DNA from: CAXSEF01 sp964236695
GTDB lineage: Bacteria; Pseudomonadota; Alphaproteobacteria; Acetobacterales; Acetobacteraceae
Direction: 5' to 3'
Assembly: GCA_964236695.1 (NCBI GenBank)
Contig: CAXSFU010000004.1
Location: 1-64,000, forward strand
Length of the DNA stretch: 64,000 bases
Numbering within the stretch: the stretch's first letter is position 1; each line of letters begins with the position of its first letter. Below the pieces are notes generated by a model, which saw only the letters and a list, made by a program, of their open reading frames with translations, did no database searches and had not been told where the DNA came from. Position numbers and translations under genes: made by a program. Of this stretch, positions 26,897 through 35,184 are shown in pieces.

Positions 26897-26925
26897 GACC
26901 TAGGGTGGCGGGCAGGCCAAGTCAA
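26897..26925 (-). promoter_or_regulatory. Predicted groESL promoter
   Basis: Minus strand TTGACT (26925-26920), 17-bp spacer, TAGGTC (26902-26897). The -35 is strong for a housekeeping sigma factor; the -10 is weak but at ideal spacing. It lies between the two CIRCE boxes. Confidence 0.6.
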
Positions 26926-26932
26926 GCACCCG

Positions 26933-26959
26933 GCAGCACTCGGCTCACGGGAGTGCCAA
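26933..26959. promoter_or_regulatory. CIRCE element 2 (HrcA operator)
   Basis: GCAGCACTC-N9-GAGTGCCAA: the core GCACTC-N9-GAGTGC is perfect and the outer bases of the left arm diverge. It lies eight bases upstream of the groES -35 and 124 bp before the divergent usg gene, so it may reinforce groESL repression or act on usg. Confidence 0.85.
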
Positions 26960-27082
26960 ACCTCTGATCCAAAACGGGAATTGCAACCGCGGGCGCCGCT
27001 GCGCCAGGATGCACCCGGTTCCGGCCGTCCGGGTCCGAGCCGAATCACACCCTATCGGGACACCGCGCACGGAGAATCGCCC

Positions 27083-27343
27083 ATGAGCCTGTCGCTGCAG
27101 CTGAAGGACTACCGGCTGACCACGGCCGAGATCCTCTACCGGCTGCCGGACCACCCGGCGGTGCTGCAGACCTACGTCTGGCAGGACCTCGACATCGCGC
27201 CCGCCTTCCCGGTGCTCGGCGGCTTCCTGGCATTCTGGCAGCGAGAGATCGAGGGCAGGCTGCATTCCGTCCGCGTCGCCAGCGCCAGCCTGGTCGGCCC
27301 GGCACGGTGGCACACCGTCACAGACCGGTTCCAGCTGCACTAG
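27083..27343 (+). CDS. usg: Usg-family protein
   Basis: 86 residues from the ATG preceded by GGAG. It matches the small Usg-like family found in alphaproteobacteria: the start SLQLKDYRLTTAEILYRLPD, then LQTYVWQDLDIAPAFPVL and FLAFWQREIEGRLHSVRV. Function unknown. It is divergent from groES with the CIRCE region between them, which raises the possibility of heat-shock co-regulation. An AT-rich double-hairpin repeat follows it. Confidence 0.9.
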   Translation: MSLSLQLKDYRLTTAEILYRLPDHPAVLQTYVWQDLDIAPAFPVLGGFLAFWQREIEGRLHSVRVASASLVGPARWHTVTDRFQLH

Positions 27344-27388
27344 GCCGCGTCATGCACCTGCCAGCCCCGGTGCTCTGCAGGGCCACAC

Positions 27389-27520
27389 GAAGAAAGCGTG
27401 TTCTTTCTTGAAAGAAAGAACCAAAGAACTTTTGCTCATTGGGCTCCGTGGCCGCCCGCGCGCCCGGAACCCCATGGGCAAAGTCTTTTTGCTTCTTTTT
27501 CTTCAGAAAAAGAAGATTCT
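27389..27520. repeat. Family 2 AT-rich double-hairpin repeat, copy B
   Basis: Same orientation as copy A: GAAAGAAAGCGTG-type entry, TTCTTTCTTGAAAGAAAGAA at about 27401-27420 and CTTCTTTTTCT-TC-AGAAAAAGAAG at about 27492-27515, with a GC-rich middle (CCCGGAACCCCATGGGC). It lies in the 333 bp gap after usg and probably terminates it. The remaining 150 bp before the lipoprotein gene shows no gene. Confidence 0.82.
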
Positions 27521-27677
27521 TCCTATCCTGCCAATGGAGCGAGCCGCCACCAGCTTCATGACAGCCTCCAGGCCGCACCGGCGGCACCCGGTGCGCCGGG
27601 CGCCGCCCTGCCGGGACCAGGGGCATCGAACCGGGCCCGTCCGGGATCGTTGAACCCTGGACTGCCAGAGGCCACCG

Positions 27678-27920
27678 ATGCCCAGCCTGTTGCGCCACGC
27701 CGCCCTCGCCGCCTGCCTCCTGCTCGCCGCCTGCAACCTGCGCTACGGCGAGCAGCCGCCGCTGGTTTCCGGCAACAGCCCGGCGAATGCCAACGGCGGC
27801 GCCAACGAGATGCCGCAGACCGTGAACAGCCTTCCCCTGGGCGCCGAGGGCATCGGCCGCGGGCCCAACGCCCAGGTGCCCAACGACGCGTCGATCACCT
27901 TCGGCAGCGGCCGGCGCTAG
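27678..27920 (+). CDS. Small lipoprotein, function unknown
   Basis: 80 residues. MPSLLRHAALAACLLLAAC gives a signal with lipobox LAAC (Cys19). The mature part is short, Asn/Gly/Pro rich (NSPANANGGANEMPQTVNS) and ends in FGSGRR. A similar type of small lipoprotein is common in this group but I cannot name a family. It is convergent with the DUF4169 gene, 61 bp away. Confidence 0.75.
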   Translation: MPSLLRHAALAACLLLAACNLRYGEQPPLVSGNSPANANGGANEMPQTVNSLPLGAEGIGRGPNAQVPNDASITFGSGRR

Positions 27921-27981
27921 GGCCGCCGGATCGAAGGCCTGAACCGCCGCATCTCACCAGCCGGCCGGCTTGCACGGGCCC

Positions 27982-28221
27982 TCAGGCGCCCGTGTCGCCA
28001 CCCGGCGTCGCGCCGGCGCCTTCCGGACTCTCGCCCTCCGCGGCCCCTGCCTCCAGCCTGGCCCCGTCCAGCACGGCCGCGCGTCGCAGCGCCGCCTGCT
28101 CCAGCGCCAGGCGCTCCGCCCTGGTCTGCCCATGCGCCACCCGGTTCTCCGCCGCCTGCCGCGCTGCGGCCGCCCGGCCCCGCCGCTTGCGCTCCCGGTT
28201 CAGGTTCACGACATCGCTCAT
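27982..28221 (-). CDS. DUF4169 family protein
   Basis: 79 residues from the ATG starting MSDVVNLNRERKRRGR; longer in-frame starts upstream are not family-like. The family core is visible: VVNLNRERKR, then QAAENRVAHGQTRAERL, a short very basic helical protein. The C-terminus is low complexity (Gly/Ala/Glu). Function unknown. DUF4169 genes often sit near fumC or ribbon-helix-helix genes in alphaproteobacteria; neither is here. It is divergent from the ssuA-like gene. Confidence 0.88.
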   Translation of the reverse strand: MSDVVNLNRERKRRGRAAAARQAAENRVAHGQTRAERLALEQAALRRAAVLDGARLEAGAAEGESPEGAGATPGGDTGA

Positions 28222-28291
28222 CCCGCGACCCTGCCATGGGACACGACCGCAGGACAGCCCGGCCGGCACCTGCCGCTGACCACCCGCTATT

Positions 28292-28302
28292 CCACGACGT
28301 GG
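28292..28302. promoter_or_regulatory. Short palindrome CCACGACGTGG upstream of the ssuA-like gene
   Basis: An 11-base perfect palindrome with a central A, 57 bases before the ssuA-like ATG in the divergent gap with the DUF4169 gene. It is a possible operator. Short palindromes are frequent in GC-rich DNA, so this is weak. Confidence 0.2.
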
Positions 28303-28358
28303 ACTTGCAGTTTTTGAGAAACCACGCCAGCGTCCGGGCACATCTCCGGAGCCCGCCC

Positions 28359-29303
28359 ATGCGCTTCCTCCACAAGGCCCGCCTCGCCACGGCCGTCGCC
28401 GGGCTGCTGGCCCTGTCGGTCGCCCCCGCCAGGGCCGGCGGCACCGTGCGCGTCGGCTACCAGAAATACGGCACCCTGATCCTGCTCAAGGAGAAGGCCT
28501 GGCTCGAGCCCGCCCTCGCCAGGCTCGGCTGGACCGTGGCCTGGTCCGAGTTCACCAGCGGCCCGCAGCTGCTCGAGGCGTTCAACGCGGGCGCGCTCGA
28601 CTTCGCCACCACCGGCGAGACCCCGCCGATCTTCGCCGAGGCCGCCGGCACCCCCCTGCTCTACGTCGGCACCGAGCCGCCCGCGCCCAAGGGCGAGGCC
28701 ATCGTCGTGCCCCCCGGCAGCACGATCGCCAGCGTCGCCGAACTGCGCGGAAAACACGTCGCCCTCAACAAGGGCTCCAACGTGCAGGCCATGCTGGTGC
28801 GCGCCCTGGAGGCCGCCGGCCTGCACTGGTCCGACATCGCCCCTGTCTACCTCTCCCCGCCTGACGCCCGCAGCGCCTTCGCCAGCGGCCGCATCGACGC
28901 CTGGGCGATCTGGGACCCCTACCTCGCTTCCGCCCAGGCCGACGCCGGCGCCAGGATCATCGCCGACGCCACCGGCCTGGTGCCCAACCACCAGTTCTAC
29001 CTCGCCAGCCGCCCGTTCGCCGCCGCCCAGCCGGCGATCGTCCAGGCGATCCTGGGGCAGATCGCCGCCCTGGACCGCTGGGCGGCCGCCACCCCCGCGG
29101 AGGTCGCCCCCCTGCTGGCCCACGGCGCCGGCCTGCCGATCCCCACGGTCGAGACCGCGCTGGCCCGGCTGAGCTACGGCGTGGTGCCGGTCACGCCCGA
29201 CATCGTGGCGCAGCAGCAGGCCATCGCGGACAGCCTCCGCACCCTGCGCCTGATCCCGTCGGCGGTGGATGTCGGCAAGGACGTGTGGCAGCCGCCGTCC
29301 TGA
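28359..29303 (+). CDS. Aliphatic-sulfonate/nitrate-type ABC transporter binding protein (SsuA-like)
   Basis: 314 residues, start chosen at the signal peptide (MRFLHKARLATAVAGLLALS ending ARA). Periplasmic NMT1/SsuA-type binding protein: VRVGYQKYGTLILLKEKAWL, GPQLLEAFNAGALDFATTGE (substrate loop), LRGKHVALNKGSNVQAMLVR and RIDAWAIWDPYLASAQ. It is likely to bind alkanesulfonates or taurine. No permease or ATPase (ssuC, ssuB) and no ssuD lie beside it; a palindromic repeat and dnaE2 follow. It must use a transporter encoded elsewhere or be a duplicate. Confidence 0.88.
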   Translation: MRFLHKARLATAVAGLLALSVAPARAGGTVRVGYQKYGTLILLKEKAWLEPALARLGWTVAWSEFTSGPQLLEAFNAGALDFATTGETPPIFAEAAGTPLLYVGTEPPAPKGEAIVVPPGSTIASVAELRGKHVALNKGSNVQAMLVRALEAAGLHWSDIAPVYLSPPDARSAFASGRIDAWAIWDPYLASAQADAGARIIADATGLVPNHQFYLASRPFAAAQPAIVQAILGQIAALDRWAAATPAEVAPLLAHGAGLPIPTVETALARLSYGVVPVTPDIVAQQQAIADSLRTLRLIPSAVDVGKDVWQPPS

Positions 29304-29308
29304 CGGGA

Positions 29309-29469
29309 AGCAAGGCCAGGGCGCTGCCCTGGACCCGCCAGGGGCAGCGCTCCTGGACCGGCACACGGAAGGGCGCCCCGGCGCGAACTGCCGCCCCTGC
29401 CGGAATCCTTCATGCGCCGGTCCAGGGGCGGCTCGCCCCTGGCGGGTCCGGGCAGAGCCCGGCCTTGCT
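29309..29469. repeat. Family 1 palindromic repeat, copy 9
   Basis: GCAAGGCCAGGGCGCTGCCCTGG at the left and GGGCAGAGCCCGGCCTTGC at the right, enlarged to about 160 bp by a GC-rich centre. It starts six bases after the ssuA-like stop and ends 50 bases before the dnaE2 ATG. Confidence 0.83.
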
Positions 29470-29518
29470 TCTGTTTCTCCTTTGTTCCGTCCAGTCCGCT
29501 CGTCTACCCTCCCCGCCC

Positions 29519-32500
29519 ATGTCCTCCTACGTCGAGCTTCAGGTCACCACCAACCACTCCTTCCTGCGCGGCGCCTCCAGCGTGGAGGAGCTGTTCGCGC
29601 AGGCCGCCCTGTCCGGCCACGCGGCGCTCGGCGTCGCCGACCGCAACTCGGTGGCCGGCATCGCCCGCGCCCACACCCGCGCCGCGGAGTCCGGGGTGCG
29701 GCTGGTGGCGGGCGCCCGGCTCGGCTTCTCCGACGGCACCGACCTGCTGCTCTATCCCACCGACCGCGCCGCCTGGGCGCGGCTGTGCCGCCTGGTCTCG
29801 CTCGGCCGCACCCGGCGGAACGCGGACGGCACGGAGATCGCGCGCGAGGACGCCGCTCGCGCCGGCGCACGCGTCTGGCACCTGCCGCGCGACGCCCTGG
29901 CGGAGCACGCGGACGGCCTGCTCGCCGTGCTGGTGCCGCCCGACGCCACCTGGGGTACTGCCGCGGCGCGCGGCGACGACGCCCCCGCGGCACGGGCGGC
30001 CGGGCTGCGCGCCCGGCTCGACCGGCTGCGCGTGGAGTTCGGCGAGCGCGCCTCCGTGGCGCTGACTCTGCGCCGCCGCCCGGACGACGCGGTGCGCCTG
30101 CACGACCTGGACACGCTCGCGGCGCAGTCCGGCGTGGCGGGCGTGGCCACCGGCGACGTGCTGTACCACACGCCCGGGCGCCGCATCCTGCAGGACGTGC
30201 TGACCTGCATCCGCGAGGGCTGCACCATCGACGACGCCGGCTTCCGACGCGAGCGCAGCGTGGACTGCCACCTGCGCCCGCCCGAGGAGATGGTCCGCCT
30301 GTTCGAGCGCCACCCGGCGGCGCTGGCGCGCAGCGTGGAGCTGGCCGAACGCGCCCGCTTCTCGCTCGACGACCTGCGCTACCAGTACCCCGACGAGACC
30401 GGCCCCGACGGCGGCGCGGCGCAGGCCGCGCTGGAGCGCGCCACCCTGGACGGCGCCGCCGCACGCTACCCGGACGGCGTGCCAGCCGACGTCGCCCGCC
30501 AGCTCCGCCACGAGCTGTCGCTGATCGCGCGGCTCGACTACGCGCCGTACTTCCTGACCGTGCACGCGATCGTCCGCTACGCCCGGTCGCAGGCCATCCT
30601 GTGCCAGGGCCGCGGCTCGGCCGCGAACTCCGCGGTGTGCTTCGTCCTCGGCATCACCGCGATCGACCCGGTGCGCTCCGGCCTGCTGTTCGAGCGCTTC
30701 ATCTCCGCAGAGCGCCACGAGCCGCCCGACATCGACGTCGACTTCGACCACGGCCGGCGCGAGGAGGTGATCCAGTGGATCTACCGACGCTACGGCCGCG
30801 AGCGCGCCGCCCTGTGCGCCACCGTGATGCGCTACCGCCCGCGCGGCGCCGTGCGCGACGTGGGCCGCGTCATGGGCCTGCCAGAGGACATCACCGGCGC
30901 GCTCGCCGGCCAGGTCTGGGGCTTCTCCGAGGAGGGCGTGGGCGCCGGGCACGCGGCCGCCCTCGGCCTCGACCCCGCCGACCGCCGCCTCGCGCTCACG
31001 CTGGACCTCGCCCGCACCCTGATCGGCTTCCCGCGCCAGCTCGGCACCCATCCCGGCGGCTTCGTGCTGACCCGCGACCGCCTCGACGAGCTGGTGCCGG
31101 TGGCGCCCGCCGCGATGGCCGGGCGCACGGTGATCGAGTGGGACAAGGACGACATCGACGCCCTGCGCTGGATGAAGGTCGACGTGCTCGGCCTGGGCAT
31201 GCTCGGCTGCCTGACCCGGGTGTTCGCCCTGCTGCGCGCCCACCGCGGCCTGGTGCTGGCGCTCGCCGACATCCCCGCCGAAGACCCCGCCACCTTCCGC
31301 ATGATCCAGGCGGCCGACACGATCGGCACCTTCCAGATCGAGAGCCGCGCGCAGATGGCCATGCTGCCGCGCCACAAGCCCGCCACCTTCTACGACCTGG
31401 TCGTCCAGGTCGCAGTGGTCCGACCGGGCCCGATCCAGGGCGACATGGTGCAGCCCTACCTGCGCCGCCGCGCCGGCCTGGAGCACCCGGAGTACCCCCA
31501 CCCCGACCTGGAGCGCGTGCTCGGCAAGACCTACGGGGTGCCCCTGTTCCAGGAGCAGGCGATGCAGGTCGCCATCGTGTGCGCCGGCTTCACCCCGGGC
31601 GAGGCCGACCAGCTCCGCCGCTCCATGGCGACCTTCAAGGTCACCGGCGGCGTCAGCCATTTCCGCGCCAGGATGATCGAGGGCATGGTCGCGCGCGGCT
31701 ACCCCCTCGCGCTGGCCGAGGCCACCTTCCGCCAGATCGAGGGCTTCGGCTCCTACGGCTTCCCGGAAAGCCACGCCGCCTCCTTCGCGCTGATCGCCTA
31801 CGCCTCGGCCTGGGTGAAGTGCCACCACCCAGACATCTTCTGCGCCGCCCTGCTCAACGCCCAGCCGATGGGCTTCTACGCCCCCGCCCAGCTCGTCGCC
31901 GACGCCCGCGACCACGGCGTCAGGGTCCGCCCGGTCTGCGTCAACGCCTCGCACTGGGACTGCACCCTGGAGCCGGACGGGAACGGGGATGGGCGCGAGG
32001 GGACCGGCACCGTCGCGGGCCGGCACGACCTTGCGCCCGGAACGCCGCGGCTCGCGGTCCGCCTCGGCCTGCGCATGGTCCGCGGCCTGGCGGAAGCCGA
32101 CGCGGCCCGCCTCGTCGCCCGGCGCGATCGCCCCTACCCGTCCGTCGCCGAGCTGTCGCGCCGCGCGGCGCTGACCGCGGCCACGCTGGAGCGCCTGGCC
32201 GAGGCGGACGGGTTCGCCTCGCTCGGCCTGGACCGGCGCGCGGCGTCCTGGGCGGTGCGCGGCCTGCACGGCGCCCCCCTGCCGCTGTTCGAGCGCGCCC
32301 CCGCCCCCCGCCTCGCGCGCGACGCGGCACCCGGGCCCGCCCCCGACGACGAGGACACCGCCTCCGGTTCCGCCCACGCGCCGCCGCTCCACGGGGACGA
32401 GCCCGCCGTGGCGCTCCCCGCCATGGACGAGGGCCGCCTCGTGGTCGAGGACTACCGCAGCGTCGGCCTGTCGCTGCGCCGCCACCCGGTGTCGCTGCTG

Positions 32501-32917
32501 CGCCCCCGCCTCGCCCGGCGCGGCGCCATCCCCTGCGCGCGCCTGGCCAGCACGCGCGACTCCAGCCGCGCCGCCGTCGCCGGGCTGGTGCTGGTGCGGC
32601 AGCGGCCCGGCTCCGCGAACGGGGTGATGTTCGTCACCCTGGAGGACGAGACCGGCCTGGCCAACCTCATCCTCTGGCCGTCCGTGTTCGAGGCCAGCCG
32701 CAGCCTGGTGCTGTCCGCCCGCATGATCGCCTGCCACGGCCAGGTGCAGCGCGACGAGGGCGGCGTCACCCACCTCGTGGCGGAGCGGCTGACCGACCTG
32801 TCCGCCCTGCTGCGCTCGCTCGGCCACACGGAGGAAGGCGGCCGCGGCGACGGCACGACCCACCCCGACGCCCCTGACCCCTGCGCCATCCGCGTGCCGA
32901 CCCGCGACTTCCGCTAG
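29519..32917 (+). CDS. dnaE2: Error-prone DNA polymerase DnaE2 (ImuC)
   Basis: 1132 residues from MSSYVELQVTTNHSFLRGAS; the frame extends upstream into the repeat without similarity. Family C polymerase alpha-type: N-terminal PHP domain (about 1-230), palm with catalytic Asp406 and Asp408 in PDIDVDFDHG, fingers with SFALIAYASAWVKCHHP, and a C-terminal OB domain (ANGVMFVTLEDETGLANLIL). DnaE2 performs translesion synthesis in the SOS response, usually with ImuA and ImuB encoded next to it. No imuA/imuB is adjacent here. An AT-rich repeat follows and probably terminates transcription. Confidence 0.95.
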   Translation: MSSYVELQVTTNHSFLRGASSVEELFAQAALSGHAALGVADRNSVAGIARAHTRAAESGVRLVAGARLGFSDGTDLLLYPTDRAAWARLCRLVSLGRTRRNADGTEIAREDAARAGARVWHLPRDALAEHADGLLAVLVPPDATWGTAAARGDDAPAARAAGLRARLDRLRVEFGERASVALTLRRRPDDAVRLHDLDTLAAQSGVAGVATGDVLYHTPGRRILQDVLTCIREGCTIDDAGFRRERSVDCHLRPPEEMVRLFERHPAALARSVELAERARFSLDDLRYQYPDETGPDGGAAQAALERATLDGAAARYPDGVPADVARQLRHELSLIARLDYAPYFLTVHAIVRYARSQAILCQGRGSAANSAVCFVLGITAIDPVRSGLLFERFISAERHEPPDIDVDFDHGRREEVIQWIYRRYGRERAALCATVMRYRPRGAVRDVGRVMGLPEDITGALAGQVWGFSEEGVGAGHAAALGLDPADRRLALTLDLARTLIGFPRQLGTHPGGFVLTRDRLDELVPVAPAAMAGRTVIEWDKDDIDALRWMKVDVLGLGMLGCLTRVFALLRAHRGLVLALADIPAEDPATFRMIQAADTIGTFQIESRAQMAMLPRHKPATFYDLVVQVAVVRPGPIQGDMVQPYLRRRAGLEHPEYPHPDLERVLGKTYGVPLFQEQAMQVAIVCAGFTPGEADQLRRSMATFKVTGGVSHFRARMIEGMVARGYPLALAEATFRQIEGFGSYGFPESHAASFALIAYASAWVKCHHPDIFCAALLNAQPMGFYAPAQLVADARDHGVRVRPVCVNASHWDCTLEPDGNGDGREGTGTVAGRHDLAPGTPRLAVRLGLRMVRGLAEADAARLVARRDRPYPSVAELSRRAALTAATLERLAEADGFASLGLDRRAASWAVRGLHGAPLPLFERAPAPRLARDAAPGPAPDDEDTASGSAHAPPLHGDEPAVALPAMDEGRLVVEDYRSVGLSLRRHPVSLLRPRLARRGAIPCARLASTRDSSRAAVAGLVLVRQRPGSANGVMFVTLEDETGLANLILWPSVFEASRSLVLSARMIACHGQVQRDEGGVTHLVAERLTDLSALLRSLGHTEEGGRGDGTTHPDAPDPCAIRVPTRDFR

Positions 32918-32948
32918 CGGCTGTCGTGGCAGCTCGCTGCCTCGGGCA

Positions 32949-33094
32949 GGAAAGCAAGGCCTTCTTTTTCTGAAGAAAAAGAAGCAAAAAGACTTTGCTC
33001 GATAAAAATCCGGGCTCGCGGGCAGCGCCCTGGCTTAATGGATAAAAGTTCTTTGGTTCTTTCTTTCAAGAAAGAACACGCTTTCTTCCTGCCA
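32949..33094. repeat. Family 2 AT-rich double-hairpin repeat, copy C (inverted)
   Basis: Reverse orientation to copies A and B: CTTCTTTTTCT-GA-AGAAAAAGAAG near 32961-32984, then TTCTTTCTTTCAAGAAAGAA near 33057-33076. The middle differs (ATAAAAATCCGGG.. TTAATGGATAAAAG). It lies between the convergent dnaE2 and Cys-rich protein genes. Confidence 0.82.
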
Positions 33095-33133
33095 CGGCAA
33101 GGAATATCGGAGCCGGCAGCTCCATGAAGACCT

Positions 33134-33394
33134 TTAGTCGGCGATGTCCACCAGCCTGGCGCAGTCCGGCGGAAGCTCGGCGCGATGCGACGCCAGGCAG
33201 GCGTTGATCCTGTCGCCGTCCGGCCTGGCCTTGGCGCACAGCGCGTCGATCGGCCCGGCACAGACCTGCTCCAGCCGCTGCTGCATGGTGCGCGCGTGAA
33301 CGCCGCCCGTTCCCGACGCGAGCGCCACGGTGGCCAGAACCAGGACGGCCGGACGCGGAACGGCCGGGAGGGACGCGCCGACGGGCCGGGTCAT
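33134..33394 (-). CDS. Small exported cysteine-rich protein
   Basis: 86 residues, coupled to the cytochrome gene by an ATGA overlap. A signal-like N-terminus (AVLVLATVALASGTGGVHA) precedes about 50 residues with four cysteines: QVCAGPIDALCAKARP, RINACLASHRAELPPDCARL. The spacing resembles the cysteine-rich repeat found in Golgi GLG1-type and bacterial periplasmic proteins. Third gene of the PQQ dehydrogenase cassette. Role unknown; it may assist the extracytoplasmic redox proteins. Confidence 0.75.
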   Translation of the reverse strand: MTRPVGASLPAVPRPAVLVLATVALASGTGGVHARTMQQRLEQVCAGPIDALCAKARPDGDRINACLASHRAELPPDCARLVDIAD

Positions 33395-33810
33395 GGCTTC
33401 GGCGGCGGCGTCACGCTCATCTTGATGCTGGAGTAGTAGGCGGCGAGATTGGCGATGTCCTCGTCGCTGAGCGGCGCCGCGACCGTGTTCATGATCTCGT
33501 TCTTGCGCTCGCCGGAATGGTAGGCCTGTAGCGCCGAAACCAGGTAGGCCTGCACCTGGCCGGCGAGGTTGGGCGCCTCCGCCAGCCTGGAAAGCCCGTC
33601 GCGGCCGTGGCAGGTGGTGCAGCCCGCGGTGCGTATCCGCTTCGCCCCGGCCTCAACCGAGCCGGCGGTCTCGCCCGGGGCCGCCGCCGCCGGGGCATCG
33701 GTGGGCGGGTCGTCCGCCCTGGCGGGGGAGGCGGCCAGCACGGCCAGCACGCAGGGCAGGATCAGGAACGGCGCGCGCGGTCGCGTCGCGGCGCTGTGGG
33801 GTCGGCTCAT
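33391..33810 (-). CDS. Periplasmic class I-type cytochrome c
   Basis: 139 residues. The N-terminal signal ends near SPARADD. One haem site, C64-x-x-C67-H68 in GCTTCHGRDG, and a likely axial Met107 in KNEIMNTVAAPLSDEDI; the C-terminal helix IANLAAYYSSIK is typical of cytochrome c553/cL-like domains. It starts 63 bp after the PQQ sugar dehydrogenase and overlaps the Cys-rich gene. It probably accepts electrons from the dehydrogenase and passes them to a terminal oxidase. Confidence 0.92.
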   Translation of the reverse strand: MSRPHSAATRPRAPFLILPCVLAVLAASPARADDPPTDAPAAAAPGETAGSVEAGAKRIRTAGCTTCHGRDGLSRLAEAPNLAGQVQAYLVSALQAYHSGERKNEIMNTVAAPLSDEDIANLAAYYSSIKMSVTPPPKP

Positions 33811-33873
33811 GGCATGCTCCGGTGGTCGTGGCCGGGCGCGTCGCGGCGCCCGGCCCCTGCACGAATCCGCTGC

Positions 33874-35184
33874 CTACTTCGGCGCCTGGTAGGTGATGCG
33901 GTAGACCGCCCCGGCGAGGTCGTCGGACACCAGCAGCGAGCCGTCGCGCATCTGCTCGACGTCGACCGGACGGCCGTTGTACTCGCCGTCCTCGTCGAGC
34001 CAGCCCTCGGCGAACGGCTTCGAGCCCTCCGGCGCCTTGCCGTCGGCGTCGATCTTGGTGACCATGATCCGCGCGCCCACCGGCACGGTGCGGTTCCACG
34101 AGCCGTGCTGCGCCGAGAAGATGGCGCCCTGATACTCCTTGGGGAACATCTTGCCGGAGTAGATCATCATGCCGAGGTCGGCGGCGTGGGCGGTCTCCTC
34201 GACCACGGGGAACACCACGTCGGCGGGCGGCGTCTGGTCCTTGTACTCCGCTGTGCGGACGTTCCCGCCGCCATACCAGGGAAAGCCGAAGTTCTCGCCC
34301 ATCTTGGTGGCGTGGTTGATCTCTCCCGGTGGGATGTCGTCGCCCATGCCGTCCACCTGGTTGTCGGTGAACCACAGGGTCTTGTCCTTGGCGAAGTCCA
34401 TGCCGACCGAGTTGCGGATGCCGTGCTCGTAGACCTCGCGGTTGGTGCCGACGCGGTCCATGCGGACGATGCCGCCCATGCCGACCTTGTTGTAGAGGTC
34501 CATCTTGTCGGGCGCGGGCACGTTGTACGGCTGGCCGAGCGCCACGTACAGCTTGTTGTCCGGCCCGATGCGGCAGACGCGCGCCGAATGGTTGAAGCTC
34601 TGCTCGGCGACCGGGATCAGCTCGCCCTGCTTGACCACGGGCGCCACCGCGACGTCGGGGTTCTCGTAGAAGAACTCCGCGGCCGGGAACGACAGGATGC
34701 GGTTCTGCTCGACCGAGAACAGGAAGCCGTCCCTGGAGAAGCACAGGCCGTTGGGGTTGTTGAAGCCGACGCCCGGCGCGAACTCGCGCACGTCCTCGGC
34801 GGCCCCGGTGTGGCCGCGGTCGGTCAGGCTGTACACCTTGGTCTTGCGGGTGGACACGAAGGTCACCACGCCCTGCGGCCCGACCGCGATCATCCGCGCG
34901 TCCGGCACCAGCGCGTAGAGGCTGATCTTGAAGCCCGGCGGCATCTTGATGTCCGCGAGCGTCTTGCGGATCGCATCCGCCTGGGGGCCGCCCTGCGGCA
35001 CGGAGGCAAGGGTGGTGGCGCCGGTGGACTTGAAGTCCTCCAGCTTGCCCATCGTGCTGGCCTCGGCCTTCTCCGCGGGCGTGTTGCCGGACGGCGGGTT
35101 GTCGGTCACGGCGGCCTTCTGCGCGATCGCGGGGCCGCACAGCAGGGCGCCCACGGCGCAGGCCGTCAGCAGCAAGGATTTCAT
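33874..35184 (-). CDS. PQQ-dependent sugar dehydrogenase, sorbosone dehydrogenase type
   Basis: 436 residues from MKSLLLTACAVGALL with a signal ending AIAQ. Beta-propeller quinoprotein of the soluble glucose/sorbosone dehydrogenase family; it oxidises aldoses or sorbosone in the periplasm with PQQ. Conserved stretches: GFNNPNGLCFSRDG, YEHGIRNSVGMDF (catalytic His region), LWFTDNQVDGMGDD, NFGFPWYGGG and SAQHGSWNRTVPVG. First in a three-gene cassette with cytochrome c and a Cys-rich protein. The exact sugar is not determinable. Confidence 0.92.
   Translation of the reverse strand: MKSLLLTACAVGALLCGPAIAQKAAVTDNPPSGNTPAEKAEASTMGKLEDFKSTGATTLASVPQGGPQADAIRKTLADIKMPPGFKISLYALVPDARMIAVGPQGVVTFVSTRKTKVYSLTDRGHTGAAEDVREFAPGVGFNNPNGLCFSRDGFLFSVEQNRILSFPAAEFFYENPDVAVAPVVKQGELIPVAEQSFNHSARVCRIGPDNKLYVALGQPYNVPAPDKMDLYNKVGMGGIVRMDRVGTNREVYEHGIRNSVGMDFAKDKTLWFTDNQVDGMGDDIPPGEINHATKMGENFGFPWYGGGNVRTAEYKDQTPPADVVFPVVEETAHAADLGMMIYSGKMFPKEYQGAIFSAQHGSWNRTVPVGARIMVTKIDADGKAPEGSKPFAEGWLDEDGEYNGRPVDVEQMRDGSLLVSDDLAGAVYRITYQAPK

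Noticed and set aside
29285..29518. N-terminal extension of DnaE2 by 78 residues.
   Set aside because: The extension is translated repeat sequence; the family N-terminus begins at ATG 29519.
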